In this document: positions 1 to 9,293 of the stretch, piece by piece
Position numbering within the stretch: the first letter of the stretch is position 1
How the letters are laid out: each line of letters starts with the position of its first letter
DNA from: Citromicrobium bathyomarinum
GTDB taxonomy: Bacteria > Pseudomonadota > Alphaproteobacteria > Sphingomonadales > Sphingomonadaceae
Length of the DNA: 64,000 nt
Direction of reading: 5' to 3'
Assembly: GCF_021021475.1 (NCBI RefSeq)
Contig: NZ_JAINWL010000001.1
Span: 434,001 to 498,000, forward strand
Program-made: the position numbers and the translations under genes
Notes under the pieces: model-generated
What the model was told of the DNA's origin: nothing
What the model saw: only the letters and a program-made list of their open reading frames with translations
Database searches by the model: none

Positions 1-179
1 GCCGCCTCCAGTGCCTCGTTCCGGCGCACCAGCGCGTCATATTCCTGGTCGGTAATCTCCGGCGCGTCTTCCGCATGATACAGGCGGTTGTGTTTGCGGA
101 TGGTCCGCGCGAGCCGCATCAGCTCGTTCGCGGCCTCGGCTTCGGAGAGGGTTTGGGCAAGGTCCTTGGGGTCGTCCAT
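1..179 (-). CDS. ligA: NAD-dependent DNA ligase LigA, N-terminal fragment (runs off the left edge)
   Basis: LigA seals nicks in duplex DNA using NAD+ during replication and repair. Only about the first 59 codons are inside the window; the rest lies left of base 1. The reading frame opens with MDDPKDLAQTLSEAEAANEL, and residues 34-51 read YHAEDAPEITDQEYDALV. This is the conserved domain Ia signature (Tyr plus D-x-E-Y-D) that binds the nicotinamide half of NAD+. The start is the ATG at 177-179. It is the last gene of a minus-strand run bamD - recN - DUF4396 gene - ligA. The bamD-recN-ligA order is common in Alphaproteobacteria, which supports the call. The fragment is too short to judge whether the enzyme is intact. 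Confidence 0.87.
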   Translation of the reverse strand, partial: MDDPKDLAQTLSEAEAANELMRLARTIRKHNRLYHAEDAPEITDQEYDALVRRNEALEA

Positions 180-245
180 AAGGCGCTGCGATAGGGCACA
201 CCGGCAAGCTTACGGAAGCGATTTTCTGCCCGCTGCAACTGCCCG

Positions 246-962
246 CTACATCTTCTCCTTGAGGCCCTTGCGGATCAGAAGCCAGTTGGTCGGAAAAGCG
301 GTCGCGAACCCGGCGAGCATCGCGATCTGCATCGCGAACCAGAACTCGGGCGTGTTCACCGGCGCCAGCCCGCCATAGCTGGGCGCGAACCAGGCGAACT
401 GGATCAGCGCCATCAGCCCGTACATGCCCACCTGCCACGATGTGATCGAGAGGAAATCCGCCTTCACCGCAGCCGCGATTCCCTCCCCGACCGAAACGTC
501 GCGCATCGGCTTGATCGTGAAATACTGGAAGGCGATGCCCAGCGCGAAAGCGACGATATAATCGACAATCCACACTGCGAAGATCTTTTCGCCAAACAGG
601 GTGTGCCAACCGAACCACACCGCGACCTGCGGGAAAGCAAAGGCAGACCATTCGGCGATGATGTCCCCCAAAGTGCACCCCGCCCCGCAATGCGACGCGC
701 CCTTGGCGACCGAGGCCCAGAAGGGCAGCTCTTCGTCCGGAGCATGGACATCCCGCCCCTTGCGCCGCCCGAAAGCCCGATAGAGCCAAACCCACAGCAC
801 GCTGCCGAACAGCGCGGCGAGCGGCCAGACGAAATTCATCACCGCCATCTTCTGCGGATGCCGGATAACGTCGATGGCGATCCACAGCGCACACGCTGCA
901 GCAATCAGTAAAGAGATCGTCGAGAGTGCGTGGAGCCAGTCGGGAAAGGTCGGGGCGTGCAT
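246..962 (-). CDS. DUF4396 domain-containing membrane protein
   Basis: This 238-residue integral membrane protein has about five to six hydrophobic segments: near 13-33, 42-60, 118-140, 150-165, 178-195 and 210-228. Residues 89-100 carry SHCGAGCTLGD, the cysteine-histidine motif by which the DUF4396 family is recognised. The function is not established. The conserved Cys/His pair inside a membrane protein suggests metal or redox chemistry, which is inference only. The gene sits between recN and ligA, which are usually adjacent in this group, so it looks like a lineage-specific insertion. The gap to recN is 41 bases and to ligA 66 bases, so all three may be cotranscribed. Confidence 0.78.
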   Translation of the reverse strand: MHAPTFPDWLHALSTISLLIAAACALWIAIDVIRHPQKMAVMNFVWPLAALFGSVLWVWLYRAFGRRKGRDVHAPDEELPFWASVAKGASHCGAGCTLGDIIAEWSAFAFPQVAVWFGWHTLFGEKIFAVWIVDYIVAFALGIAFQYFTIKPMRDVSVGEGIAAAVKADFLSITSWQVGMYGLMALIQFAWFAPSYGGLAPVNTPEFWFAMQIAMLAGFATAFPTNWLLIRKGLKEKM

Positions 963-1003
963 GCAGGCCTAAGGCCGGATGGAGGCCCGAGGTTCCGCCC
1001 GCA

Positions 1004-2668
1004 TCATACCCCCTCCAGCAACCGATCCGCCTGCGCGCGCGCCTCCGGGGTAATTTCCGCGCCCGAGAGCATACGCGCGATCTCTTCCTGCCGGCCCCCG
1101 GCGTCGAGCAGCTCCACCGATGTCTTGGTGACCGTGCCGCTGCTCGCCTTGGCGATCTGGTAATGGACCCGCCCGCGTGCCGCGACCTGCGGGCTATGCG
1201 TCACCACCAGCACCTGCCCGTCGCTGGCGAGGCGCGCCAGCCGTTCGCCGATGGCCGAGGCGACCGCCCCGCCCACGCCGCGGTCGATTTCGTCGAAGAT
1301 CATCGTCGCCGCGCCGCCCTGCTCCGCCAACGCGACTTTCAGCGCGAGGATGAAGCGCGACAGCTCGCCGCCGCTGGCGATCTTGTTGAGCGGTGCGAAG
1401 TCCGCGCCCGGGTTGGTGGCGATCAGGAATTCGACCGCGTCCATGCCCGTTGGGCCCCACTTTTCCTGCGGCAGCGGCTGCACGTCCGTCTGGAAACGCG
1501 CTGCGTCCAGCTTCAGCGGCGCAAGCTCGGCGGCGACCGCCTTGTCGAGCGTCTTGGCGGCGGCCTTGCGCGCCTTGCGCAGCCGCACCGCTGCACCCTC
1601 ATAGGCATCGAACGCCTCGCGCTCGGCGATCCGCAGCGCATCGAGTTGCGCCTCACCGCCTTCGATCGCGTCGAGTTGGCTGCGCATCTCGCGCATCTTG
1701 TCCGGCAGTTCGTCGACCTCGCAGCGGTGCTTGCGGGCGAGCGCGCGCAGGTCGAACAGGCGGGTCTCCGCAGCATCGAGTGCGGCGGGATCGTGGACCA
1801 GCGCCTCGGCCGCCTCCTCCAGCTTCTCCTCCGCCTCGGTCCCTTCGAGGATCGCCCGGTCGAGCGCCGCCAGCGCCTCGGCCAGCAGCTTGTGCTCTCC
1901 GGCAATCCGGTCGAGCCGCCGCGCGGCGGTGCGCAGTTCGCTCAGCGGCGATTCCGACCCTTCCCAGATATGGCGAAGCTCCTCCAGGTCGCCCGCCAGC
2001 CGCTCACCCTTCTGCATCGCGGCGCGCTGCTCCGCCAGCCGGGCTTCCTCGCCCGCCTGCGGGGCAATCTCGGTCAGCTCGGCGAGGTGCGCGAGCAAAA
2101 GGTCCTGTTCCGCACTGGCGGCGTCGATCGCCGCGCGCGCTTCTTCCAGCGCTTCCGACGCCTTCTGCCATTCGCGCCAGTTGCGCGCGACCTTGGCGGT
2201 ATCGGCCCCGGCGAACCGGTCGAGCAGCTGGCGGTGGCCGCGCGGGTTCACCAGCCCGCGATCGTCGTGCTGACCGTGCAGCTCGACCAGAATCGGCGCG
2301 AGATTGCGGAGCAGTCCGACGCTGGCCGACTGGTCGTTGACGAAGGCCTTGGAGCCCCCGTCCGCCTTGACCTGGCGGCGGATGATCAGCGGTTCGCCCG
2401 GCTCGATTTCGACCCCCGCATCCTCCAGCGCCTCTGCCAGCGCGGGCGGGAGCGTGGCGAATTCGAAACTGGCGGTGACGCTGGCCTGCTTGGCGCCGCT
2501 GCGCACCAGCGCGGTTTCCGCGCGGTTGCCCAGCACCAACCCCAAAGCGTCGAGCAAGATCGACTTGCCGGCCCCCGTCTCGCCGGTAAGCACGCCGAGA
2601 CCGCGCCCGAAATCGAGATCGAGCGCTTCGATAAGAACGACATTGCGGACGGCGAGTTGAGTCAGCAT
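1004..2668 (-). CDS. recN: DNA repair protein RecN
   Basis: RecN is an SMC-like ATPase that acts in recombinational repair of double-strand breaks. The 554-residue product has the N-terminal Walker A (GETGAGKS, near residues 29-36), a long charged alpha-helical coiled-coil middle, then the ABC signature ASGGELSR and Walker B IFDEIDRGVGG in the C-terminal third, and ends with an H-loop region (VTHSPQVAARG). The start is taken at 2668, giving MLTQLAVRNVVLIEALDLDF, because family members begin there; an upstream ATG at 2716 would add 16 atypical residues. It follows bamD by 115 bases on the same strand, the usual alphaproteobacterial arrangement. Length and motifs are normal, so the protein is probably functional. 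Confidence 0.96.
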   Translation of the reverse strand: MLTQLAVRNVVLIEALDLDFGRGLGVLTGETGAGKSILLDALGLVLGNRAETALVRSGAKQASVTASFEFATLPPALAEALEDAGVEIEPGEPLIIRRQVKADGGSKAFVNDQSASVGLLRNLAPILVELHGQHDDRGLVNPRGHRQLLDRFAGADTAKVARNWREWQKASEALEEARAAIDAASAEQDLLLAHLAELTEIAPQAGEEARLAEQRAAMQKGERLAGDLEELRHIWEGSESPLSELRTAARRLDRIAGEHKLLAEALAALDRAILEGTEAEEKLEEAAEALVHDPAALDAAETRLFDLRALARKHRCEVDELPDKMREMRSQLDAIEGGEAQLDALRIAEREAFDAYEGAAVRLRKARKAAAKTLDKAVAAELAPLKLDAARFQTDVQPLPQEKWGPTGMDAVEFLIATNPGADFAPLNKIASGGELSRFILALKVALAEQGGAATMIFDEIDRGVGGAVASAIGERLARLASDGQVLVVTHSPQVAARGRVHYQIAKASSGTVTKTSVELLDAGGRQEEIARMLSGAEITPEARAQADRLLEGV

Positions 2669-2783
2669 CGCGGAGGCAGGATAGCGTGCGCGTGCGGGCA
2701 CGTCACCGGCAGGCACGCATCCTCACAGCTCATGGATGTGCATAAGCGGCCCGATCTAACGCCGCCCCGGGATAGAAGCGCGA

Positions 2784-3590
2784 TCAGTTGGCCAGCGCAA
2801 CCTGCGTGTCGGCCGCGTGATCCTCGACCAGCGCATAGGCCTTGTCGTACCATTCGCTGCCGGGATAGTTAGCGCCGAGAACGGCGGCGTACTTCTTCGC
2901 TTCCTGCGGGATGCCCAGCGCCAGGCTGGTTTCGGTCAGCCGATAGAGCGCTTCGGCAGCGTGGCTGGTGGTCTGATAGTTCTCGACCACGTTCTGGAAG
3001 CGAATCTGCGCGGCAGTCCACTTGCCCGACTTCTCGTAGAAGCGGCCAATATCCATTTCCTTGCCCGCGAGGTGATCGCGCACGAGGTCGATCTTGAGCC
3101 GCGCGTCGGCGGCATATTCCGATTGCGGGAAGCGGCGCTCAACCTCGCGCAGCGCGACCAGCGCCTGCTCGGTAATCTTCTGGTCACGCTGAACGTCGCT
3201 GATCTGCTCGTAATAGCTGAGCGCGATCAGGTAATAGGCGTAAGGCGCATCCTTGTTACCCGGGTGGATCGACAGGAAGCGCTGCGCGCTCTGGATCGCC
3301 TTCGAATAGTCGCGCGACACATAATAGCTGAAAGCGCTCATCAACTGTGCGCGGCGTGCCCACGGCGAGTAGGGATGCTGGCGCTCAACCTCGTCGAACA
3401 GCGCAGCGGCCAGCTGAGGATTGCCGCGGTCCAGCCGCTGCTTGGCGGTCGCGTAAAGCGTTTCCACGTCGCGCGCGACATAGGCGGTATCACCCGGGCC
3501 GCCGCTGCCGCTGCCGGCACAACCGGACACGAGAGTGGCAATGGTACCGAGGGCGAGCGCGGCGGCGATGGTCTTGGCGTTGGCTGTCAT
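2784..3590 (-). CDS. bamD: Outer membrane assembly lipoprotein BamD
   Basis: BamD is the essential lipoprotein of the BAM complex that folds beta-barrel proteins into the outer membrane. The 268-residue product has a lipoprotein signal peptide ending in the lipobox LVSGC (Cys24), followed by a Gly/Ser-rich linker and tetratricopeptide-like helix pairs, including the typical stretch YSPWARRAQLMSAFSYYVSR. Length and layout match BamD (formerly ComL/YfiO). The gene is followed by recN on the same strand, as in other Alphaproteobacteria. The upstream start at 3590 precedes a normal signal peptide (basic Lys then a hydrophobic stretch). Nothing unusual is seen. Confidence 0.94.
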   Translation of the reverse strand: MTANAKTIAAALALGTIATLVSGCAGSGSGGPGDTAYVARDVETLYATAKQRLDRGNPQLAAALFDEVERQHPYSPWARRAQLMSAFSYYVSRDYSKAIQSAQRFLSIHPGNKDAPYAYYLIALSYYEQISDVQRDQKITEQALVALREVERRFPQSEYAADARLKIDLVRDHLAGKEMDIGRFYEKSGKWTAAQIRFQNVVENYQTTSHAAEALYRLTETSLALGIPQEAKKYAAVLGANYPGSEWYDKAYALVEDHAADTQVALAN

Positions 3591-3650
3591 GGTCGCGCGG
3601 TATAGCGACCACCGCCATGAACGCCAAGTGAAAGGCTGGGCCAGTCTTGC

Positions 3651-4823
3651 TCAGCTCGCAGGGCGTTCCCCGTGACCAGACAATTCGCCACTCTCGGGCG
3701 CGTCCCACAGCAGGTGGCGCCCTTCAAGCGCGACAAGGTTCTTGTTCCGGACGACCTCGCCCTTGGTCTTGTAGCCAAGCAGCTGTTCGGCATCGAGATG
3801 CGGGTTCACCGCCAGCACGCGCAGTTCTTCGGAGGTGAAGTCGGACAGGCCGCGGGCCCGCTCCTGCCCCTGCTGGTCGTAGATGTGGAGCACGTCGCCG
3901 CGGCTGAAATCGCCCTCGATCGAGAGGATGTCCTCGCGCCGGATCGCGCGGTTGCCGTCGGCGATCTCGTCCGCCAGCTCGTCCGAAATGCCGATGCTGC
4001 CCGCCATCTGAAGCCGGTTGGCGATCCACCGCTCCCACCCCGTAGTCGGCGTGTCGTGGGCGATGAACTTGGTGGCGCGACGCTCCCCGTCGAGCACCGA
4101 GCTGAGTGGATTGTCGTGCTCACCATGCGCGATATAGGTAGTGACGCCTGCTTCCTGCGCGATGTTGGCGGCCATCAGCTTGGTCGTCATGCCGCCGGTA
4201 CCCAGCGTGCTCTTGCCCTTGGTCGCCTCCATGAAGGGCGCGACATCGGTGACTTCCGAGATGAACTCGGCACCTTCCTCGTCCGGGTGGCGATCGTACA
4301 GGCCGTCGACCTCGGTCAGGATGATGAAGTTCTTCGCATCGACCATCTGCGCGACCTTGGCCGCCAGCCGGTCGTTGTCGCCGACACGGATTTCCTCGGT
4401 GGTGATCGAATCGTTTTCGTTGATGATCGGCATCACCCCGGCTTCCAGCAGGCGGAACACGGTGTTGCGGGTGTTGAGGAAGCGCCGGTGATCCTCGAAA
4501 TCGCCCAGCGTCAGCAGCACCTGCGCGATCTCGAAATCGAATTCGTGGCCGATCTGCTTGTAGGCATTGGTCAGGATCGGCATCCCGCACGCGGCGGCCG
4601 CCTGCTTGTCGCTGACCCCGGCAGTCTCGGGCCGCTCACCCACGATCTTGAGGCCCAGCGCCACCGCGCCGGAACTGCACAAGATGACATTGGTGCCGCG
4701 CTCGCGCAGCTTGGCAACGTCTTCCAGCATCCGCTGGATGAACCCGAAACGCGGCGTCAGGCGTTCGGTGTTCGCAACCAGGGTGGAACCGATCTTGACG
4801 ACAACGGTGTTCGATTGCGGCAT
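3651..4823 (-). CDS. proB: Glutamate 5-kinase ProB
   Basis: ProB phosphorylates L-glutamate to gamma-glutamyl phosphate, the first and usually feedback-inhibited step of proline synthesis. The 390-residue product begins MPQSNTVVVKIGSTLVAN, with the amino-acid-kinase nucleotide loop, and contains NENDSITTEE and GTGGMTTKLMAA motifs of the kinase domain (about 1-260). A C-terminal PUA domain follows (about 285-375). The start at 4823 is chosen because the frame continues upstream only as non-homologous sequence to 4958. It diverges from proC, which with proA completes the pathway within 3.5 kb. The roughly 180-base AT-rich interval between proB and proC must hold both promoters. Confidence 0.95.
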   Translation of the reverse strand: MPQSNTVVVKIGSTLVANTERLTPRFGFIQRMLEDVAKLRERGTNVILCSSGAVALGLKIVGERPETAGVSDKQAAAACGMPILTNAYKQIGHEFDFEIAQVLLTLGDFEDHRRFLNTRNTVFRLLEAGVMPIINENDSITTEEIRVGDNDRLAAKVAQMVDAKNFIILTEVDGLYDRHPDEEGAEFISEVTDVAPFMEATKGKSTLGTGGMTTKLMAANIAQEAGVTTYIAHGEHDNPLSSVLDGERRATKFIAHDTPTTGWERWIANRLQMAGSIGISDELADEIADGNRAIRREDILSIEGDFSRGDVLHIYDQQGQERARGLSDFTSEELRVLAVNPHLDAEQLLGYKTKGEVVRNKNLVALEGRHLLWDAPESGELSGHGERPAS

Positions 4824-5002
4824 GTTTGATCCATCTTGGCGGCCAAAAGAGTGGCGCGGACATAGGCAAGGGTGTTGCATCGCACAACCCACTGGAAAAA
4901 ATTGCACGACTGTGTTATAAAAGAATAAACACATTGAAAAGGCACGATCGAGCGCCATAAAGCACGCGCGCCCCGATCGCCTCGGAAAACAGATGGAGAG
5001 AT

Positions 5003-5803
5003 ATTATCTTTCAAGACATACTTTTGATCGGCTGCGGAAAAATGGGCGGAGCGCTGCTCGAATACTGGAAGCGGGGTAGCGAAAGCTTCACCATCGTCGA
5101 CCCGTTTCTGGATAAAGCGCCAGAGGGTGTTACGCTCGTCAAGGAGCGCAGCGAACTCGGCGACAAGCGCTTCGACGTGATCATCGTCGCGATCAAGCCG
5201 CAGATGATCGACGACATCCTGCCCGACTATGCGCCGGTGCTGTCGGATAACGGCTACGTCATCTCGATGGCCGCAGGCGCAGGGATCGCGCGCATTTCCA
5301 AGGTTATGGCCAAGGGAGAACAGCCCGCTCCGGTCATCCGCATCATGCCCAACCTGCCCGCCTTCGTGGGCAAGGCGACCAATGGGCTGGTTGCAGGCCC
5401 TGGCGTCACCGAAGACCAGCGCAAGCACGCGCATGCGATGATGGAGCGGACCGGCACCGTGGTCGAAGTCGACGACGAGGACCAGCTCGACCGCGTCACC
5501 GCAGTCGCAGGTTCGGGCCCCGGCTATGTCTTCGAACTCGCCCGCGCCTACGTCGCGGCGGCCGAAGGCATCGGCTTCTCGCACGAACAGGCCCGCGCAC
5601 TGGTGCTCGGCACGCTCGAAGGCACGATCGCGATGGCGATCGACCAGGACGGCCAGACGCTGGAGGAACTGCGCAATTCGGTGACCAGCAAGGGCGGGAC
5701 GACCGCTGCCGGGCTCGACGCGCTGAACGGCGACGGCGCCGTATCGCGCAAGTTCGAACAAACGCTGGAGGCGGCCTACAAGCGCGCCGTCGAGCTGAGG
5801 TAG
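5003..5803 (+). CDS. proC: Pyrroline-5-carboxylate reductase ProC (start codon uncertain, probably non-canonical)
   Basis: ProC reduces 1-pyrroline-5-carboxylate to proline with NAD(P)H, the last step of the pathway. The Rossmann loop [13 protein letters not shown] and the C-terminal signature [13 protein letters not shown]-type segment ([16 protein letters not shown]) are clear. The start is the odd point. The frame opens after a TAA at 4958-4960 and has no ATG or GTG before the Rossmann strand. The first standard start is TTG at 5024, but it removes part of the first beta strand and lies 25 bases from the only purine-rich site (GGAGAG, 4995-5000). ATT at 5003 or ATC at 5006 would place that site at usable distance and restore the full strand ([12 protein letters not shown]). 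I use 5003 as the provisional start. The gene is followed by proA. Confidence 0.85.
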   Translation: MIFQDILLIGCGKMGGALLEYWKRGSESFTIVDPFLDKAPEGVTLVKERSELGDKRFDVIIVAIKPQMIDDILPDYAPVLSDNGYVISMAAGAGIARISKVMAKGEQPAPVIRIMPNLPAFVGKATNGLVAGPGVTEDQRKHAHAMMERTGTVVEVDDEDQLDRVTAVAGSGPGYVFELARAYVAAAEGIGFSHEQARALVLGTLEGTIAMAIDQDGQTLEELRNSVTSKGGTTAAGLDALNGDGAVSRKFEQTLEAAYKRAVELR

Positions 5804-5882
5804 CGGTCGTTCGGAACCCGGGGCACGTCTTGCCCGTCTATCAAGCAGAGCTTCAAAAATAACAGATCCGAAGAGGACCACC

Positions 5883-7148
5883 ATGAACGACCAGACACTC
5901 GATCCGGCGATCCACATCCACGAACTCGGCAGCAACGCGCGCGCCGCGGCCAAAGGGCTGCTCACCGCAAGCACCGAGGCCAAGAACACCGCCCTCACCG
6001 CAGCGGCCAAGGCGCTGCGCGACCACCAGGACGAGTTGCTCGAAGCCAATGCGAAGGATGTCGAGAGCGTTGCGGGCAAGAAGCCCGAGAGTTTCGTCGA
6101 CCGGCTCAAGCTCACGCCCGACCGGATCGAAGGCATGGCTAGCGCGCTCGAACAGATCGCCGAACTGCCCGATCCGGTGGGCCGCAAGCTTGCCGAAATC
6201 GACCGGCCCAATGGCCTCAAGATCGAACGCGTCGCCGTGCCCATCGGCGTGATCGGCATGATCTACGAATCGCGGCCCAATGTGGGTGCGGACGCCTCGG
6301 CGCTGTGCCTCAAGTCGGGCAACGCGGTGATCCTGCGCGGCGGTTCTGAAAGCCGCAACTCGACCCGCGTGATCGTGCGCTGCATGCAGGAAGGCCTCAA
6401 GGCTGCCGGCCTGCCCGAAAACGCGGTGCAGACCGTTGGCACGACCGACCGCGCCGCGGTGGCCGAGCTGCTCAAGGCGGACCAGTTCGTGGATCTCGTG
6501 ATCCCGCGTGGCGGGCGTGGCCTTGTCGAGCTGGTGCGTGACCAGGCCTCCGTGCCCACGCTCCTCCACCTCGATGGCAACTGCCACACCTATGTCCATG
6601 AAAAGGCAGACCTCGACAAGGCAGCCGAAGTCATCCGCAACGCCAAGCTGCGCCGCACCGGCGTGTGCGGGGCGACCGAGAGCATCGTGGTCGACAAGGC
6701 GGTCGCCGAAAAGGCGATCCCCAAGATCGCGGCGATCTTCGGCGATGATTGCGAGCTTCGCGGCGACGAAACCGCCGTCTCCATCGCGCCGAGCATCAAG
6801 CCCGCAACGGATGAAGACTGGGGCACCGAATATCTCGACCCAATCGCGAGCGTAAAGGTGGTCGACGGCCTCGACGAGGCGATCGACTGGGTCGACACCT
6901 ATTCGAGCCACCACACCGACGCGATCATCACCGAGGATGACGACGCGGCGCGCAAGTTCATGACCAGCATCGACAGCGCGATCCTGATGCATAACGCTTC
7001 CACCCAGTTTGCCGACGGCGGCGAGTTCGGGATGGGCGCGGAAATCGGCATCGCGACCGGCAAGATGCACGCACGCGGTCCGGTCGGCCTCGAACAGCTG
7101 ACCAGCTTCAAGTACCTCGTCCACGGTAACGGCCAGACGCGGCCGTAA
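5883..7148 (+). CDS. proA: Gamma-glutamyl phosphate reductase ProA
   Basis: ProA reduces gamma-glutamyl phosphate to glutamate-5-semialdehyde with NADPH, the second step of proline synthesis. The 421-residue product is of normal length. It shows the aldehyde-dehydrogenase fold, with [15 protein letters not shown] near residue 120, the nucleotide-binding [11 protein letters not shown], and [10 protein letters not shown], whose Cys is the expected catalytic nucleophile. The gene begins 79 bases after proC with GAGGACCACC upstream of the ATG, so the two are probably one transcript. A strong hairpin with T-runs on both sides follows at 7172-7206. Confidence 0.96.
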   Translation: MNDQTLDPAIHIHELGSNARAAAKGLLTASTEAKNTALTAAAKALRDHQDELLEANAKDVESVAGKKPESFVDRLKLTPDRIEGMASALEQIAELPDPVGRKLAEIDRPNGLKIERVAVPIGVIGMIYESRPNVGADASALCLKSGNAVILRGGSESRNSTRVIVRCMQEGLKAAGLPENAVQTVGTTDRAAVAELLKADQFVDLVIPRGGRGLVELVRDQASVPTLLHLDGNCHTYVHEKADLDKAAEVIRNAKLRRTGVCGATESIVVDKAVAEKAIPKIAAIFGDDCELRGDETAVSIAPSIKPATDEDWGTEYLDPIASVKVVDGLDEAIDWVDTYSSHHTDAIITEDDDAARKFMTSIDSAILMHNASTQFADGGEFGMGAEIGIATGKMHARGPVGLEQLTSFKYLVHGNGQTRP

Positions 7149-7171
7149 GCCACGCGACCTACGCTAAAAGA

Positions 7172-7206
7172 GCCGCCGATGCCTCCCGGGGCGTCGGCGG
7201 CTTTTT
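7172..7206. terminator. Bidirectional intrinsic terminator between proA and the lipoxygenase gene
   Basis: The stem pairs AGCCGCCGATGCC with GGCGTCGGCGGCT, with a single G-T wobble and a short loop. TTTTT follows on the plus strand and TCTTTT on the minus strand. The position between two convergent genes fits a shared terminator. Confidence 0.88.
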
Positions 7207-7214
7207 CGTGCGCG

Positions 7215-9155
7215 TCAGATATTGGTGCTGCACGGGATCAGGCTCGGCAGCAGGAAGGTGTAGGGCCGCATCCGTTCGGAATTGCGCGCGACGATCTGCT
7301 CTTCCACGTCCTGTAGTGCCGCACGGAAGCGCGACAGCGGGCCGCCCTTCCCCGTGATCTGCGGGTCCTGGAACCACTGCGGATAGGGAAAGTCGGGCGA
7401 GAGATAGGTGCCCAGCGGACGGTAATAGAGCGAGCCCAGCAGGAAGAGCACTTTGAGCTGCTGCAACGCCAGAACCTCGGGCGGCATCATCGCCAGCCAG
7501 CCCGTCTTGGTTCCGCCTTTCTGCGTGTCGGGGGCCGGTTGCCAGAACGCGCCCGTCACTGCCGGTGCATATTCCATGATCGCCTTTTGCGGGAAGTTGA
7601 CCGAGGCATGCTGCGCGCTGGCGGTGAAGATCGTCATCGTGCAGATATCGACCAGCTCCTGAATGGTGCTCGGCGCGGAGAAGCCCTTCAGCTTGCCGCT
7701 GTCGGAGATTGCTGCGGCCCAGGCCTGCAACTCGGTATCGCCGGTCACATCCTTGTCCGATGAGTAGTAGGTGCGCACGTAAGCCTTCGCCCAGCTCTCG
7801 ATCGCGTTCCACACCAGCAGACCGTCGTCGCGATAGGGGTAATCGCCCAGCGCGGAGTCCGCGCCCACGCCGCGCGCGACGATATCCTGCGGCAGCATCC
7901 CCTTGGCGAAATCGAAGGTGAGCCGCGCCTGCACGGCGGCCTGCTGGCTGCTCTCGATCGTGCCTGCGAAGATGTGGTCGATCGGGCCACCCGCGACGAT
8001 CAGGCTGTTCGCGGCGGCATCATTGATGAACAGCGTGCCTTCGAAATGGCGCACCAGCAGAGCGTTGATCGGGTGCGCATCGGGAAGCTGGCGATGCGTG
8101 GCGATGGCAATCGCCTCGATCACCAGATGCGTGCGCGCCAAATGGGCGAACAGCTCGTGATAATTGCCGTCGGCCACCTGCACGACCAGCTTGGCCATTT
8201 CCCAGCCCCACTGCTTTTCCGTGCTCATGCTCGGCGTCATCACCGGGCTCGCCGCGTTGGACGGATCGCAGTTGATCGCGACCGGGACGAGGCTCTGCGC
8301 ACCGGGCGGCACCGCGAACAGCGCCACCGGGCAGGTCAGGTACTTGGCCGACCCATCCCACTCGCCCGGCTCGATGATCGAGAGCGGCGAATAGTCGCAC
8401 TGGAACAGGCGCCCCTCCTCCAGTGCGGCATCCAGTGTGTCGCCGGGCACGACCGCCGCATACTGCTTGGCCGTCACAGCGCATTTCTTCGGGATTTTGG
8501 TCACCGCTTCGATCAGCATGCAGTTCGGGCCAGCGACACGCAGGTTGGCGAATTCGAGATCGTCCTGGAATGTATAGGCGATCGGCGGGACGGAGATCGT
8601 CTTGAAGTTGTCGAGATAGGTCTGGAGCGTGCGCGGGCGTTCCTTGCCGAGCGCCGCCTTGGTCGCGCCGCGCAGTTCGATGACGCCCTTCAGCTTGGTC
8701 GCGTGGTTCTTCAGGTCCGCGATGGCGACTTCGGCGTCGAACATGTGAACGCAGTCGGTCGCCAGAGCGACGATGCCCTTGCCCCCCGTGACATCGCCCG
8801 CGATCTTCGCCTCCAGCGCGGCGACATCCTTCTCGATCGCGGCGACCACCACGCGGTCCGCCGCGACCAGCGCGGGGTCGAGCGCGGAGAGGCCCTGTTC
8901 GATCAGCGATTGCTCGACCTCGATCTGGTTGATCGCCACTTCGATCAGGATCTTCACCAGCTTCAGCCACCATTCGAGCGTCGGCATCTCTGCCGTGGGC
9001 AGCGTCTTCACCACCGGCACGCCTTCGAGCGACGGAACCGCGTCGGTCCACTCGTAGGTCGCCTGACTGGCGGCGAGCTGCGCCTCGCGGGCCTTGCGCT
9101 GCGCGGGCGTAACGTTCTGGGGAAGCGTGGGATCAGCCGGTGCCTGGTGAGCCAT
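7215..9155 (-). CDS. Bacterial lipoxygenase
   Basis: Lipoxygenases insert O2 into polyunsaturated fatty acids at a non-haem iron centre. In a 651-residue numbering from the possible start at 9170, the helix with HLARTH (His343, His348), the motif QHASVN (His521, Asn525) and the C-terminal Ile651 (ending STNI) supply all five expected iron ligands. The stretch ATHRQLPDAHPINALL (357-372) is also family-typical. The start is set at 9155 (MAHQAPADP), because GGA lies at normal distance upstream; the ATG at 9170 adds five residues. No signal peptide or PLAT domain is evident; the N-terminal 180 residues are helical and charged. The gene diverges from a GGDEF gene and has no pathway partner nearby. 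Family membership is firm, but the physiological substrate is unknown, since most bacteria lack polyunsaturated fatty acids. Confidence 0.92.
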   Translation of the reverse strand: MAHQAPADPTLPQNVTPAQRKAREAQLAASQATYEWTDAVPSLEGVPVVKTLPTAEMPTLEWWLKLVKILIEVAINQIEVEQSLIEQGLSALDPALVAADRVVVAAIEKDVAALEAKIAGDVTGGKGIVALATDCVHMFDAEVAIADLKNHATKLKGVIELRGATKAALGKERPRTLQTYLDNFKTISVPPIAYTFQDDLEFANLRVAGPNCMLIEAVTKIPKKCAVTAKQYAAVVPGDTLDAALEEGRLFQCDYSPLSIIEPGEWDGSAKYLTCPVALFAVPPGAQSLVPVAINCDPSNAASPVMTPSMSTEKQWGWEMAKLVVQVADGNYHELFAHLARTHLVIEAIAIATHRQLPDAHPINALLVRHFEGTLFINDAAANSLIVAGGPIDHIFAGTIESSQQAAVQARLTFDFAKGMLPQDIVARGVGADSALGDYPYRDDGLLVWNAIESWAKAYVRTYYSSDKDVTGDTELQAWAAAISDSGKLKGFSAPSTIQELVDICTMTIFTASAQHASVNFPQKAIMEYAPAVTGAFWQPAPDTQKGGTKTGWLAMMPPEVLALQQLKVLFLLGSLYYRPLGTYLSPDFPYPQWFQDPQITGKGGPLSRFRAALQDVEEQIVARNSERMRPYTFLLPSLIPCSTNI

Positions 9156-9160
9156 TGTAT

Positions 9161-9190
9161 TTCCGTCCATTTCCGTCGATTTCCGTTGAG
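9161..9190. repeat. Three 10-bp tandem copies of TTCCGTCSAT upstream of the lipoxygenase gene
   Basis: Copies are TTCCGTCCAT (9161-9170), TTCCGTCGAT (9171-9180) and TTCCGTTGAG (9181-9190, decayed). A 10-base period puts the copies on one face of the helix. They overlap the alternative lipoxygenase start and its ribosome-binding region. They could be a regulatory site or simple slippage. Confidence 0.6.
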
Positions 9191-9293
9191 ACCGCAGAAA
9201 TGCTACGTCACAATGGTTAATAGGGGGATTACGGCGGACGGGCCGGGCACCCCGCTTAATTTTTGTTTAGACGTTGCTGGTTATCTGGGGGCC

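Noticed and set aside
926-2872. 648-codon open frame antisense to recN
   Set aside because: It mirrors recN codon by codon, has no recognisable domain and an Arg/Gly-rich composition typical of antisense frames in high-GC DNA.
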